This document shows positions 16,800 to 25,485 of a stretch of 53,208 bases of DNA, in pieces. Made by a program: the position numbers and the translations under genes. This stretch comes from Azospirillum isscasi. GTDB taxonomy: Bacteria; Pseudomonadota; Alphaproteobacteria; Azospirillales; Azospirillaceae. Numbering within the stretch: position 1 is the stretch's first letter; each line of letters opens with the position of its first letter. Below the pieces are notes generated by a model. It ran no database searches, was not told the origin of the DNA, and saw only the letters and a list, made by a program, of their open reading frames with translations. Location of the stretch: positions 1 to 53,208 of the forward strand of contig NZ_JAUJFI010000016.1 in assembly GCF_030849505.1 (NCBI RefSeq). Direction: 5' to 3'.

Positions 16800-18244
16800 A
16801 ACGGGACGAGCGCATCCGCAATCGCCGGAATCGTCGCGGCTGGAACGCCTATCGCCGGTGGTGCGGCGAGGAGGAGCCGGGCATCAACCCCGGCCGGCTC
16901 GAGGCCTACATCGCCCATCTGGCGGTGACGCACGTCAGCCGGCCGAAGGACATGACCGAATTGCTCTACGGTCTGGCGGCCGCGCTGCGGGAGCGCGATC
17001 CGGCCGGTGACCATCTTTGGGTTGAGCGCGCCGTGCGGGCGGTCTGGCTGGCGTCGCCCGCGCGGACGACGTCTAACGGCCCGGGACGGGGTGCTGCCAG
17101 TCAGCGCCGGCGCTGCCGCCTGTTGGTCGAGGAGTGGCCGACGCCGATCCGCGCCGCCTGGGCCGCCGCGCGGGGAACGGGCGGACGGAGGCTGTCGCTG
17201 CGCGACCTCGCGGTGACGAACAATCCTGCGCGGGAGTGGTCGGCGAAGACGGCCGACCTGCGTGAAAAGGACATGGGTCTGTACCTCGCCTTCTGCTGGT
17301 CGGCATCACTCCCGTTGGCCGTGACGCCGGAGCAGGTGGAGGCGTATCTCGCTGTGAAGGCCGGCAAGGGGTGTTCGGCCGCCACGTTGGCGAGCGTGGC
17401 GATCAATCTCGCCACGATGGCTCGTGCCCTATGGCCCGATGAGGATTGGGGCTGGCTGTTTGCGCATACCCTGGAACTCCAGAGAGAGGCCAGGAATGCA
17501 CCGAAGGCCCGTCGGAAGGCTGAACGGATGAGAAGCGTGACCGAGTTGCGCGACCTTGCCCGAAGGCTGATGGCCCGGGCGGAGAACACCGGGCGGACCC
17601 GGCGGGCAGCGGCGCTCTACCAGAAGGGGCTGATCATCCTGATGCTGACTCATCACCCGGTTCGCCGCCGCAATCTTCATGAACTTCGCCTGGGTGAGGC
17701 GCCGGACGACGCCATCACCGGCGGCTTCATCGACCGCCTGCCGCGCGGAGGGTTCAGCCTATTGTGGCTCAACACCAAGAACGACGACAGCCGGGTGGAG
17801 CTGTTGGCGGCCGGCGTGATCGAGCCGATGGAACGCTGGCTGGGCTTCTGGCGACCGACGCTCGTCAGCGAAGAGTCCGGTGACGCTCTGTGGCTGTCGG
17901 CCTGTCCGGGCTACATCGGCTCCCCGCTGACGCCCAACGGCCTGACGGACTGTGTGAAGGGCATCACCGAGGAGGAATTCGGGCTGGGACTGAGCCCGCA
18001 TTTGTTCCGGGATGTCGCCGCCACCGCGATCGTCGACCATGCCCCGGAACTGGCCGACCTCATCCCAAGGCTCCTCGGGCACCGGGACCCGCGCTCCTGC
18101 GAGCCCTACATCCAGCAGGCCTCCACCGTCGCCGCCGCGCGTTCGCTCGAGGAGGTGATCGGGCGGCGGGTCGAGGACGGCCTGACGGCCCATGAGAGGA
18201 ATGGGCGCGCGGCGTTGTTCGGCCGTCTCGAGAGGCGACGGTGA
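16796..18244 (+). CDS. Tyrosine recombinase, second of a pair
   Basis: 482 residues from GTG 16796, overlapping the previous stop (GTGA). Catalytic residues: Arg290 (HHPVRRRNL), His402-x-x-Arg405 followed by Asp406 where a His is usual (HLFRDVA), His429 (LLGHRDPR), Tyr438 (EPYIQQ). Basic N-terminus (KRDERIRNRRNRRGW). Two non-identical recombinases encoded in one operon often act together on one site; here no third recombinase (as in RIT trios) is present. A hairpin follows the stop. Confidence 0.85.
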   Translation: MKRDERIRNRRNRRGWNAYRRWCGEEEPGINPGRLEAYIAHLAVTHVSRPKDMTELLYGLAAALRERDPAGDHLWVERAVRAVWLASPARTTSNGPGRGAASQRRRCRLLVEEWPTPIRAAWAAARGTGGRRLSLRDLAVTNNPAREWSAKTADLREKDMGLYLAFCWSASLPLAVTPEQVEAYLAVKAGKGCSAATLASVAINLATMARALWPDEDWGWLFAHTLELQREARNAPKARRKAERMRSVTELRDLARRLMARAENTGRTRRAAALYQKGLIILMLTHHPVRRRNLHELRLGEAPDDAITGGFIDRLPRGGFSLLWLNTKNDDSRVELLAAGVIEPMERWLGFWRPTLVSEESGDALWLSACPGYIGSPLTPNGLTDCVKGITEEEFGLGLSPHLFRDVAATAIVDHAPELADLIPRLLGHRDPRSCEPYIQQASTVAAARSLEEVIGRRVEDGLTAHERNGRAALFGRLERRR

Positions 18245-18308
18245 CGTGGCGGGGAGGCGTTGTCGACCATGCTGGGGCGGCTATTAATGGATCGCTCTGG
18301 CATGTTCT

Positions 18309-18341
18309 GAGGTTTCCGCTCGCTCGAGAAGCGGAAACCTC
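18309..18341. terminator. Terminator hairpin after the recombinase pair
   Basis: GAGGTTTCCGCT (18309-18320) pairs exactly with AGCGGAAACCTC (18330-18341), loop of 9 nt, 64 nt after the stop at 18244. Confidence 0.6.
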
Positions 18342-18629
18342 CATGCATCCAATGTTGTGGTGGTGAAGTCCAGTAAGCGGAACCTGCCCTTACCCGGACT
18401 ACGCGTGACCCACCCGGATTCTACACTGTTAGTCTACGTGCTGGGACGGGGATGGAGCAGCAAGCTCCATCCCTTCCTGTTGACTATCATCCCTCTGGTC
18501 CGGGGCCAGGTATCGTGCGGTGCGGGAACTGATGGAAATAACCTGAATTCCTGCATGTTTGGTTGCTTGTACTGGCTCTGCACCGGGAAGACGGCTGTGA
18601 GACATCGTTAAGAAGGCCAATCTTCACAA
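18342..18629. other. Low-GC intergenic stretch
   Basis: No gene seen. Base composition drops clearly below the surroundings (runs such as TTCACAATTATT). It contains a perfect 10-bp hairpin, GGGATGGAGC (18449-18458) with GCTCCATCCC (18464-18473), which could end transcription of the leftward gene at 18630. Confidence 0.5.
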
Positions 18630-19229
18630 TTATTGCGAGATATTGGGATGCATTGCCTGCCACTCCCTTTCAAGTGCCGTAACTACCGTATCATCATGTG
18701 CTTTCGACACATTATTGATGGCATGAACGGCCCTTCTAGGATTTCCAATCCATTGTTCGTACTCGACGCTCCAAACCGGCATATAGTTTTCATAGCTGGC
18801 GATGAGGGGCAGGCATTCCCGCTTCTGGAGCACAATCTGGCTGGGAATTTGAGCTCCACGCGGCTGGAGTTGCCCCAGGGTGGGATCGAATACAATCTGA
18901 TCAATCGACACGATCATATGGCCCTGGAAACCTGACTTCGAGTTGCCGCCCTTGCCATAGACTGCAGCTTTCCCGCGCAGTTCCGAACCTCCCGTGCCCG
19001 CAACCATAGCTTTGACATAGGCGTTCACCGGCAGCGGCTCGGCAGCAAACCCGTGCATCCTGAGAAATCTGCTGACGCTGACGGCGGCAGGCACACAGGC
19101 ACTGAGAATTTGGCTTGCCGGGCGGTTCAGAGCCGCGGCCGCGATAAATGGGAAGGCCTCGAGGAAGACCAAGAGCTGCAGCAGCCGGGGGTTGAGATCA
19201 GGCAGAATCATCCTGAATTGGGACATCAT
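18630..19229 (-). CDS. Orphan protein, possible transglutaminase-like fold
   Basis: 199 residues, start at the first of two ATG codons (19229), with GGAG upstream. Ordered Cys, His and Asp occur in contexts like those of transglutaminase/papain-like enzymes: SACVPAAVSVSRFLRMHG (Cys at the start of a helix), then GHMIVSIDQIVFDPTLGQ (His in a strand, Asp before PTLGQ). No signal peptide. Codon use and lower GC differ from neighbours, pointing to a separate transfer. It could be an enzyme or a toxin-like protein, but neither is shown; no partner gene is adjacent. Confidence 0.6.
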   Translation of the reverse strand: MMSQFRMILPDLNPRLLQLLVFLEAFPFIAAAALNRPASQILSACVPAAVSVSRFLRMHGFAAEPLPVNAYVKAMVAGTGGSELRGKAAVYGKGGNSKSGFQGHMIVSIDQIVFDPTLGQLQPRGAQIPSQIVLQKRECLPLIASYENYMPVWSVEYEQWIGNPRRAVHAINNVSKAHDDTVVTALEREWQAMHPNISQ

Positions 19230-19489
19230 GCATCTCCGTCATAGCTTTTACGGCGCGAACTTCTGCAGCGCGCTAGATGCGCAGCCGCAGTTCGTTTAAA
19301 AAGCTATTCGTATTCGGAGAGTGCCGTTCCCACAGTTCACTTAAGATCCCTCAGAGTCGATCTGGTCACCCGACGTCTATGAGACAAGATTCTTCCCAAA
19401 ACTGTCAACTGTCGATTCGTGGTTCGATAGTCGACTGACCTGCACCATGTTTCCCGCCAACGGTAGTCCGACTGCTTCCGGCGGTTGGT

Positions 19490-19739
19490 AATCGGTGCTC
19501 GTCGCGATCATAACGTTTAAGGTGACGAGGAGCTTCCGAGACGTAAGTGATAAGGGGCCGCTTTGACCGGCTTTCCGGCGGTCTGAAGCCGCGCCCAAAA
19601 ATCCTTGAATGCCGGGCACCCACCGAGAGGTGTGCAAGGCGGCGATGTAGAGCGCGGTCCGGACGATGGGCCGGCCGCCGACGATCGCCTGCGGAGCCGA
19701 GCGTTTGCCGCTGTCGCGGGCGACGGGGGCAAGGCCGAC
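19490..19739 (-). pseudogene. IS110-family transposase, C-terminal remnant
   Basis: Starting exactly at the IS3 end, the minus strand reads VGLAPVARDSGKRSAPQ and IVRTALYIAALHTSRW. After frame shifts follow FKDFWARLQTAGKP and SRKLLVTLNVMI. This is the typical C-terminal domain (transposase_20) of IS110-type transposases. At least two frameshifts are needed. The N-terminal half (RuvC-like DEDD domain) is missing, and it is not found on the other side of the IS3 copy. 19230-19489 otherwise holds no gene. Confidence 0.65.
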
Positions 19740-19779
19740 CTGGAGTTGCCCCGGCTCGGTGGACGGGATGGGGCTTGTT

Positions 19780-20682
19780 TCACTCCACAGCGCTGGATCT
19801 CCTTTCGTAGTCGATCGGTGACAGATAGCCGAGGGCGGAGCGCCGTCGGCAGGGATTGTACCAGCCTTCGATGAAGGTGAAGACGGCGATGCGCGCTTCG
19901 GCATGGAAACGGAACCGCCGCCGGTCGAGCAGTTCGCATTCGAGAGTCGCGAAGAAGCTCTCGCACATGGCGTTGTCGTAGGCATCCCCGACCGCGTCCA
20001 TGGACGGGCGAACGCCAGCTTCGCGGCAGCGCGCCCCGAAGGCCAGAGAGGTGTATTGGCTGACCTAGTCGGAATGGTGAATAACGCCGGTCGGGCGCCG
20101 CTGGCCAAGCGCCGTGTTCAAAGCGTCAAGCACGAGTTGGCTTTTCAGATTATCAGCCATCGCCCAACCGACAATGCGTCGGCTATGGGCGTCGAGCACT
20201 ACGGCCAAGTACAGGAATCCGGCCCAAGTGGGCAAGTAGGTAATATCCGCGACCCAGAGGTGATTGGTCTGATCAGCGGTGAAGTTTCGCTCCACCGGAT
20301 TCGGTGCCGGCCGGGAGCTGGCATCCCGCCGGGTTGCCACGTGCCCTTGCGGCGGCGCGCATCAGCCGAGCCACTCGCTTGCGGCTGACCGCGATAGCCT
20401 CAGCCTGCAGTTCGGCCCGGATCCGTGGGGCGCCATACGTGCCATAGGACGCGGTGTGCGCCGTGTGGATCCGGCGCAGCAGGTTGGCATCGACCTGAGC
20501 GCGCCAGGACGATTGACGCCAACGCCAAGCATATTAACCAACTGGCAACACGCCGAGTACCCGAGCCATGGTGCGGATCGGAAAGGAGGCTTGGTTCGCG
20601 CTCATGAATTGGAAGGCCCGGACGGAATTGTGGCGGTCTCCCGCGCGAATCAGGCCGCCGCCTTTGCCAGGATGTCGCGCTC
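19780..20682 (-). pseudogene. IS3-family OrfB transposase (rve integrase domain), inactivated
   Basis: The DDE integrase core is recognisable: Asp in VADITYLPTWAGF, Asp in VIHHSD, Glu in NAMCESFFATLECEL, and the end GYLSPIDYERR. An in-frame TAG interrupts at HHSD (where HSDQGSQYTS is usual), a TAA lies earlier in the N-terminal part (VLGVLPVG-stop), and a frameshift separates MRAAARARG from ERNFTADQTNHLW. Not functional. Confidence 0.75.
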
Positions 20683-20916
20683 CTAGCGCAGTTGCCAGTT
20701 CTCGCGACTCAGGCGAGCCATTTCCTCTTTCTCGGAACGGCTCAGGCCGTCGCTGCGGTGGCCGTCATCGCGGGCGGCTTGAACCACCCAGTTGCGGATC
20801 GCCTGCGAAGACGGTTCAAACTCGCGGGCAAGGTCGGCTGGATCGCGTCCAGAGCGGACCAACTCGACCATATGTTGCCGGAATTCCGGCGGATAGGGGG
20901 GACGGGTTTTCGGCAT
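20683..20916 (-). pseudogene. IS3-family OrfA, truncated by nonsense codons
   Basis: The HTH protein (PPEFRQHMVELVRSGRD, LAREFEPSSQAIRNWV) runs into TAG after NWQLR, where family members continue with a Gln. Downstream the same frame reads ERDILAKAAA then TGA in place of the usual Trp codon. The protein is therefore 77 residues instead of about 100. Confidence 0.75.
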
Positions 20917-21006
20917 CGGTCAGCACCTCCTGCGCAAGTCAGATGGTGTCCACCGAGCCGGGGCAACTCCAGTTGTTTTTGTCTAGCTCAGCTCAGCTCA
21001 TGTAGT

Positions 21007-21012
21007 TAGAAT
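21007..21012 (+). promoter_or_regulatory. Possible -10 box of the dpdC-queD operon, leaderless start
   Basis: TAGAAT (5 of 6 to TATAAT) ends 6 nt before ATG 21019, and no Shine-Dalgarno sequence is visible, so transcription could begin at or next to the start codon. No good -35 is found at the right distance; upstream lie three tandem AGCTC units (20985-20999) and the IS3 end. Confidence 0.3.
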
Positions 21013-21018
21013 ACATAG

Positions 21019-21981
21019 ATGACATCGCCATCACCAAATAACTGTATCACGCTCGCGGCCCATGGAAGCGGCAAGCGGGTACTCGTCCTCACAAACTGCA
21101 CGAACCGCAAGCGCCAGAGCCCTGCGCCCGAGGCACGTCTCGGCGGACTGGGCGAGTCTTGCGATGACCCCGTGCGGCAATGGACGATGCGGTTGACGAC
21201 GCTAACCCCTGGTCTTCCGGCGCGCGCAATGTACTGCGGCCGCGCCTTCCAGGAGGCCGCCCTTGCTGCGCAGGCATTGAACGGGGACCTCTGGGTGGCA
21301 TCTGCCGGCTTGGGGTTGATTCACGCTGACACCCCGATTCCGGCTTACAGCGCCACCGTCTCACCTGGGCAAGCGGACTCGGTGCCGCTCGCTCCCTCTC
21401 GGTGGTTTGCGGAACTGCAGGCACGGAGCCCCTATGCGGGATGGCCAGCGCTCGGCGAACGCGTCCTGGTGCTGGCAGCTCTGTCCGCCCCCTATCTGGC
21501 CATGCTCGGGCCGTGGTTGGTAAGCTTCGCCCAGAATCAGCCCGGCAGCCTACGCCTGTTCACCCGCGCCGGTGCGGCCGCCATTCCTATCGAACTCCGC
21601 CCTTATCGCATGCCCTACGACACGCGCCTGGAAGACGACACCCTCGGGCGGGCCGGCACCGTGGGGGATTTTGCCCAGCGTGCATTGCGGGACTTTGCGC
21701 AGTCGGTTCTGCCCGAAAATCCAGAAGCCGGCGCGCCACAGCATGCAGCGGCCGTAATTGCCCGGCTTCGGGGTCGGATGGCACCGTCCCGCCCGATGAG
21801 GCGCAGCGCGACGGATGATGAGGTGCGGGCGCTGATCCGCGCCCATTGGACACACGTGCTGGGCCGCTCGACCCGGATGCTGCGGGTGTTGCGCGATGAT
21901 CTTGGAGTGGCCTGTGAGCAGGGCCGGTTCCGCGATCTGTTCCTTGAAGTCGCCGCGGAGCGGAAAGGCGTTCGTCTATGA
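21019..21981 (+). CDS. dpdC: DpdC candidate (YaaA/DUF6884-like)
   Basis: 320 residues. The N-terminal half looks like the DUF6884/YaaA group: VLVLTNCTNRKRQ, ARAMYCGRAFQEA, LWVASAGLGLIHADTPIPAY. The C-terminal 70 residues are helical and basic (HVLGRSTRMLRVLRDDLGVA). In the known dpd pathway, DpdC turns 7-cyano-7-deazaguanine in DNA into the amide. I assign the name from the place at the head of the modification operon and because all other dpd genes are accounted for; sequence alone does not prove it. Its stop overlaps dpdB (ATGA). Confidence 0.65.
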   Translation: MTSPSPNNCITLAAHGSGKRVLVLTNCTNRKRQSPAPEARLGGLGESCDDPVRQWTMRLTTLTPGLPARAMYCGRAFQEAALAAQALNGDLWVASAGLGLIHADTPIPAYSATVSPGQADSVPLAPSRWFAELQARSPYAGWPALGERVLVLAALSAPYLAMLGPWLVSFAQNQPGSLRLFTRAGAAAIPIELRPYRMPYDTRLEDDTLGRAGTVGDFAQRALRDFAQSVLPENPEAGAPQHAAAVIARLRGRMAPSRPMRRSATDDEVRALIRAHWTHVLGRSTRMLRVLRDDLGVACEQGRFRDLFLEVAAERKGVRL

Positions 21982-23099
21982 GCGGCATCGACATTGTGGT
22001 GCGGGCGGTTCGCACGATCCAGGGAGACGGGGTTCCGGTTTTCGCGTTCTTTCTACCGGGTGCCGACATCACGCGGATTGCCGATATCTCTCGCGTGAGC
22101 CGTGACGAGGCCGACGCACTCAGGGGATTTCAGCGGCGCGAGGTTCGCGAGCATGTCAACAGCATCGTGGAGTTTCTCGACAGCGGCCCCGTCCTCTTTC
22201 CCAATGCGATCATTCTGGCTTTAGGCCCTGAGGTGGAGTTCCGGCAATCGCGCGGCCCGACCCCGGCCGGGATGGAGGAGGACAGTGCCCAGGCCGGCAC
22301 GCTCACTCTTCCGATGCGGCCAGAAGGCCGCCGGGTGGCCTGGGTCGTCGACGGCCAGCAGCGCTCGCTAGCCCTGGCCCGAGCCCACAACGCACGGCTA
22401 CCCGTGCCCGTGGTGGGCTTCGTATCGTCCGACCTTAAGACCCAGCGGGAGCAGTTCATCCTGGTGAACAAGGTAAGGCCCCTGCCCCGGGGGCTCTTGA
22501 ACGAACTGCTGCCCGAGGTGGGCGCACTTCTGCCCCGGGATCTCGCCGCCCGCAAGCTCCCCAGCGAACTCTGTTACGCACTCAACCGGGATCCTGGAAG
22601 CCCCTTCTACGGTCTAGTCCGTCGGGAGTCCGAGCCCGAAAACCTGACCGCCGTAGTAACAGACACTGCCCTAACCGACGCAATCCGTGACAATCTGAAG
22701 CCGCCCATGGGCGCGCTCAGCCAGTACCGCAACGACCAGGGCAGCGACGCGGAAGCCATGTACAGAACGCTCGTTCTCTATTGGGACGCCGTACGGGCGG
22801 CCTTCCCCGACGCTTGGGGCCGCCCCCCGCAGGAGAGCCGGCTCATGCACTCGGCTGGCATCAAGGCGTTGGCGCGCCTTATGGACCAGGTGATGCTGCG
22901 CGCCGACAGCGTTGGTAACCCGCAGGCTGAGGCACATGCCTCGCTGCGGCGTCTCGCGCCGCACTGCCGGTGGACCGAGGGCGTATGGGAGGGCCTCGGC
23001 TGGGCCTGGGATGAGGTGCAGAACACCTCTCGCCATATTTCTCGGCTGACCGAGCACTTGGTGCGCCTCGATCGGGAACTCTCGAGGCCGCAGCGATGA
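21978..23099 (+). CDS. dpdB: DpdB paralogue 1 (DGQHR/DndB-like)
   Basis: 373 residues, ATGA overlap with the gene before. It has the DndB-type pattern: ALRGFQRREVREHVNSIVEF, then WVVDGQQRSLAL (the DGQHR motif as DGQQR) and QREQFILVNKVRPLPRGLLNELLP. DpdB works with DpdA to place preQ0 in DNA; the DGQHR core is related to ParB/sulfiredoxin-like ATPases. It overlaps dpdA by 4 nt. A second paralogue with the same order of motifs lies directly after dpdA. Confidence 0.85.
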   Translation: MSGIDIVVRAVRTIQGDGVPVFAFFLPGADITRIADISRVSRDEADALRGFQRREVREHVNSIVEFLDSGPVLFPNAIILALGPEVEFRQSRGPTPAGMEEDSAQAGTLTLPMRPEGRRVAWVVDGQQRSLALARAHNARLPVPVVGFVSSDLKTQREQFILVNKVRPLPRGLLNELLPEVGALLPRDLAARKLPSELCYALNRDPGSPFYGLVRRESEPENLTAVVTDTALTDAIRDNLKPPMGALSQYRNDQGSDAEAMYRTLVLYWDAVRAAFPDAWGRPPQESRLMHSAGIKALARLMDQVMLRADSVGNPQAEAHASLRRLAPHCRWTEGVWEGLGWAWDEVQNTSRHISRLTEHLVRLDRELSRPQR

Positions 23100-24427
23100 G
23101 ATTCATCTTCGCCGACAGCTTGGACATGGTGGACCCGGGGTACGACTTCCTGGCCGACCGCAACGCGCCCGGCCGTAAGCCTTACTGGGACGACGTCTAC
23201 CCCCACGAGATCATGGGCGCGCCTCCCTACAACGGCATCCTGGTGTCGCGCGGGATCGTGGGTGACCACCGGGTCAAGGGCAAGTACACCGAGAGCCAAG
23301 CCATGCGTTTCCGCAGGGTCGGGGCGCGGGCCTTCCTGCGCCTCGACCGGCCAAGCTTCGAGGGTATGGACCTGTTTGGGGACTGTGGCGCCTTCACCTA
23401 CGCGGACGCCGACATACCGCCCTACGAGCCATCAGAAACGGCCGCCTTCTACGAGGAGTGCGGCTTCACGCACGGCTGCTCGGTCGACCACATCATTTTC
23501 GACTTCGACCCGGCGGCGCGCGGAATGGAGGGCGGCAGCGCCAAGGCGAGAGAGAGATTCGACATTACCCTCGAGAACGCCCGTGCGTTCCTGGCTGAGC
23601 ATCGGGCTCTCGGCGCACACTTCACCCCGCTAGGCGTGGTGCAGGGCTGGTCGGCCGACAGCATGGCCGAAGCGGCGCGAAGGCTCGTGCTCATGGGATA
23701 CGACTATCTCGCGATCGGCGGCATGGTGCCCCTAAAGGCACCGGAAATCCGTGCCGTTCTGGGGCGCATCCGCGAGGCGGTGCCGGCCTCCACAAGGCTG
23801 CACGTGCTCGGCTTCGCGAAGGCCGACGAGATCGACAGCTTCCGGCCCTACCGGATGACCAGTTTCGACACCACGTCGCCGCTCCTGCGGGCCTTCAAGG
23901 ACGGCGAGCAGAACTATTACCTGCCGGGCGAGGGCGGGCGGCTGCGCTACTACACGGCGCTGCGCGTGCCCCAGTCCATCGAGAACCCCCGGCTCCAGCG
24001 CCTAGTGAAGACGGGCGCCTTCCTGGCCGAGGACCTCACGGCGATGGAGGTGGCCGCCCTGGGGGCCCTGCGCGCCTTTGACCGCGACGGCGCCGGGGTC
24101 GAGGATGTGCTCAGGCCCCTGCTGGAGTACAGCGCACCGCTGGTCATAGGCAAGCCCCACGCCGATGTCCTGCACGACCCCAAGCTGGCGCGACTGGCTG
24201 CCCAGTACCGCCGCACGCTGGAGGACAGGCCTTGGAAGGACTGCGCCTGCACAATCTGCCGCGACGCTTCCGTAGAAGTAGTGATATTCCGCGCGAGCAA
24301 CCGTAACAAGCGGCGGGGCATCCACAACCTCGCCGTCTATAAGAGCCACATCGAGAGACTGGAACCGTCCCTTGTCGCCAACGACCAAGATGATCTTTTC
24401 AGCCGTCCGCGCCCGGCAGAGCGCTGA
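23096..24427 (+). CDS. dpdA: DpdA, TGT-like DNA guanine transglycosylase
   Basis: 443 residues, ATGA overlap with dpdB. A paralogue of tRNA-guanine transglycosylase that exchanges guanine in DNA for preQ0. Visible features: Asp96 in FGDCGAFTYAD (general acid position), substrate-loop region YLAIGGMVPLK, the likely nucleophile Asp258 in SFDTTSPLLRAF, and a TGT-type zinc site with Cys383, Cys385 and Cys388 (CACTIC) plus His410 or His418. Length and motif order fit the family. All key residues are present, so the enzyme should be active. The 3' end overlaps the second dpdB copy. Confidence 0.93.
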   Translation: MRFIFADSLDMVDPGYDFLADRNAPGRKPYWDDVYPHEIMGAPPYNGILVSRGIVGDHRVKGKYTESQAMRFRRVGARAFLRLDRPSFEGMDLFGDCGAFTYADADIPPYEPSETAAFYEECGFTHGCSVDHIIFDFDPAARGMEGGSAKARERFDITLENARAFLAEHRALGAHFTPLGVVQGWSADSMAEAARRLVLMGYDYLAIGGMVPLKAPEIRAVLGRIREAVPASTRLHVLGFAKADEIDSFRPYRMTSFDTTSPLLRAFKDGEQNYYLPGEGGRLRYYTALRVPQSIENPRLQRLVKTGAFLAEDLTAMEVAALGALRAFDRDGAGVEDVLRPLLEYSAPLVIGKPHADVLHDPKLARLAAQYRRTLEDRPWKDCACTICRDASVEVVIFRASNRNKRRGIHNLAVYKSHIERLEPSLVANDQDDLFSRPRPAER

Positions 24428-25481
24428 GCACAGCGTGCTGACCTTCGCGGCTAGCGCAACGGACGTGCTTGGCTTCGCCAGCATTGACCGCATCGCGCGG
24501 GACGCCGACGGCCGCCTAAGCGGCTTCCAACGGCCACAGGTGGCGGGGCACATCCGGGAGATCCGAGATTACCTGGAGAAGCCTGGCGCCGTGCTGCCAA
24601 ACCCCATCGTGGTGGCCTTCACGCGCGGCGTCGACGTACAGGAAACGGGCCGGGGCATCTGCCGCGTGACCATTGACACCACAGCGGGGCCGCCGGGCCT
24701 AGTGGTGGATGGGCAGCAGCGGCTCTCGGCGCTGCGCCAGCTACCCAATAAGGACTTCCAGGTGTTCGTCTCCGCGCTGGTTTGCCGGGACGAGGCAGAG
24801 CTCCGCCGGCAGTTTGTGCTGATCAACAACACCCGCCCCTTGCCGAAGTCATTGATCTACGAACTCCTGCCCACGGTGGACGAACTGCCCGAGCGGCTCG
24901 GTGGGCGGTCGGCCGCCGCGGCAATGACCGCCCGCCTCAACCACGACAAGCGCTCGCCCTTCCAAGGACGCATCCACCAGCACACCAACCCTGCTGGGAC
25001 GATCACGGACACTGCCGTGCAGAAGGTAGTGCTGAACTCGCTGAACGACGGCGTGATGCGGGAGTTTATGCGTCAGCCGGACGGCGAGGAGAAGTGCTTC
25101 CGCTTGGTCTGCGAGTTCTACCACGCGGTCAAGTCGGTGTTCCCTGAGTCTTGGTGGGACCACAAGCCAACTACGTCGCGACTCGTGCATGGCGCGGGCA
25201 TCCAGGCCATGGGCTACGTCATGGAGGTGCTCGCTCTCCTGGATGGGGCGCGGTCCTGGGACGAGTTCGCCCGTGGCATGGAGTGCCTGAAGGGCCGCAC
25301 CGCCTGGACCGAGGGGCACTGGGACTTCGGCAACGGCGATGTGCGACACTGGAAGGCTGTGCAGAACGTGAACCGCGATGTCGTCACGCTTGCGCAGTAC
25401 CTGATCGGGATCGTGCGAGCCGACATTAAGGCACGTAAGGCTGCGCCGGCGGGCCCGCTCTTCGCTGGTACGGGGGGCTGA
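24390..25481 (+). CDS. DpdB paralogue 2 (DGQHR/DndB-like)
   Basis: 363 residues from ATG 24390; TTG 24372 is a possible alternative start. Either way it overlaps dpdA (38 nt from the ATG). The order of motifs equals paralogue 1: LSGFQRPQVAGHIREIRDYL, LVVDGQQRLSALRQL, RRQFVLINNTRPLPKSLIYE, then TDTAVQKVVLNSLNDG. The two copies are diverged (clearly below half identical by eye), so this is not a recent duplication. It is read together with dpdA and queE (4-nt gap). Confidence 0.85.
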   Translation: MIFSAVRARQSAEHSVLTFAASATDVLGFASIDRIARDADGRLSGFQRPQVAGHIREIRDYLEKPGAVLPNPIVVAFTRGVDVQETGRGICRVTIDTTAGPPGLVVDGQQRLSALRQLPNKDFQVFVSALVCRDEAELRRQFVLINNTRPLPKSLIYELLPTVDELPERLGGRSAAAAMTARLNHDKRSPFQGRIHQHTNPAGTITDTAVQKVVLNSLNDGVMREFMRQPDGEEKCFRLVCEFYHAVKSVFPESWWDHKPTTSRLVHGAGIQAMGYVMEVLALLDGARSWDEFARGMECLKGRTAWTEGHWDFGNGDVRHWKAVQNVNRDVVTLAQYLIGIVRADIKARKAAPAGPLFAGTGG

Positions 25482-25485
25482 GCCC

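Larger units (their letters stand above)
19741..20971 (-). mobile_element. Decayed IS3-family insertion sequence
   Basis: The ends are perfect inverted repeats of about 25 bp (19740-19764 and 20948-20972, beginning TGGAGTTGCCCC). The element is about 1.23 kb and encodes OrfA and OrfB on the minus strand, both inactivated. No target-site duplication is seen (GACC on the left, GTTG on the right), so one flank was probably deleted after insertion. Confidence 0.8.

Noticed and set aside
20683..20700. Programmed frameshift between IS3 OrfA and OrfB
   Set aside because: OrfA ends in a nonsense codon within the conserved part and OrfB has further stops, so this is decay rather than a regulated shift.
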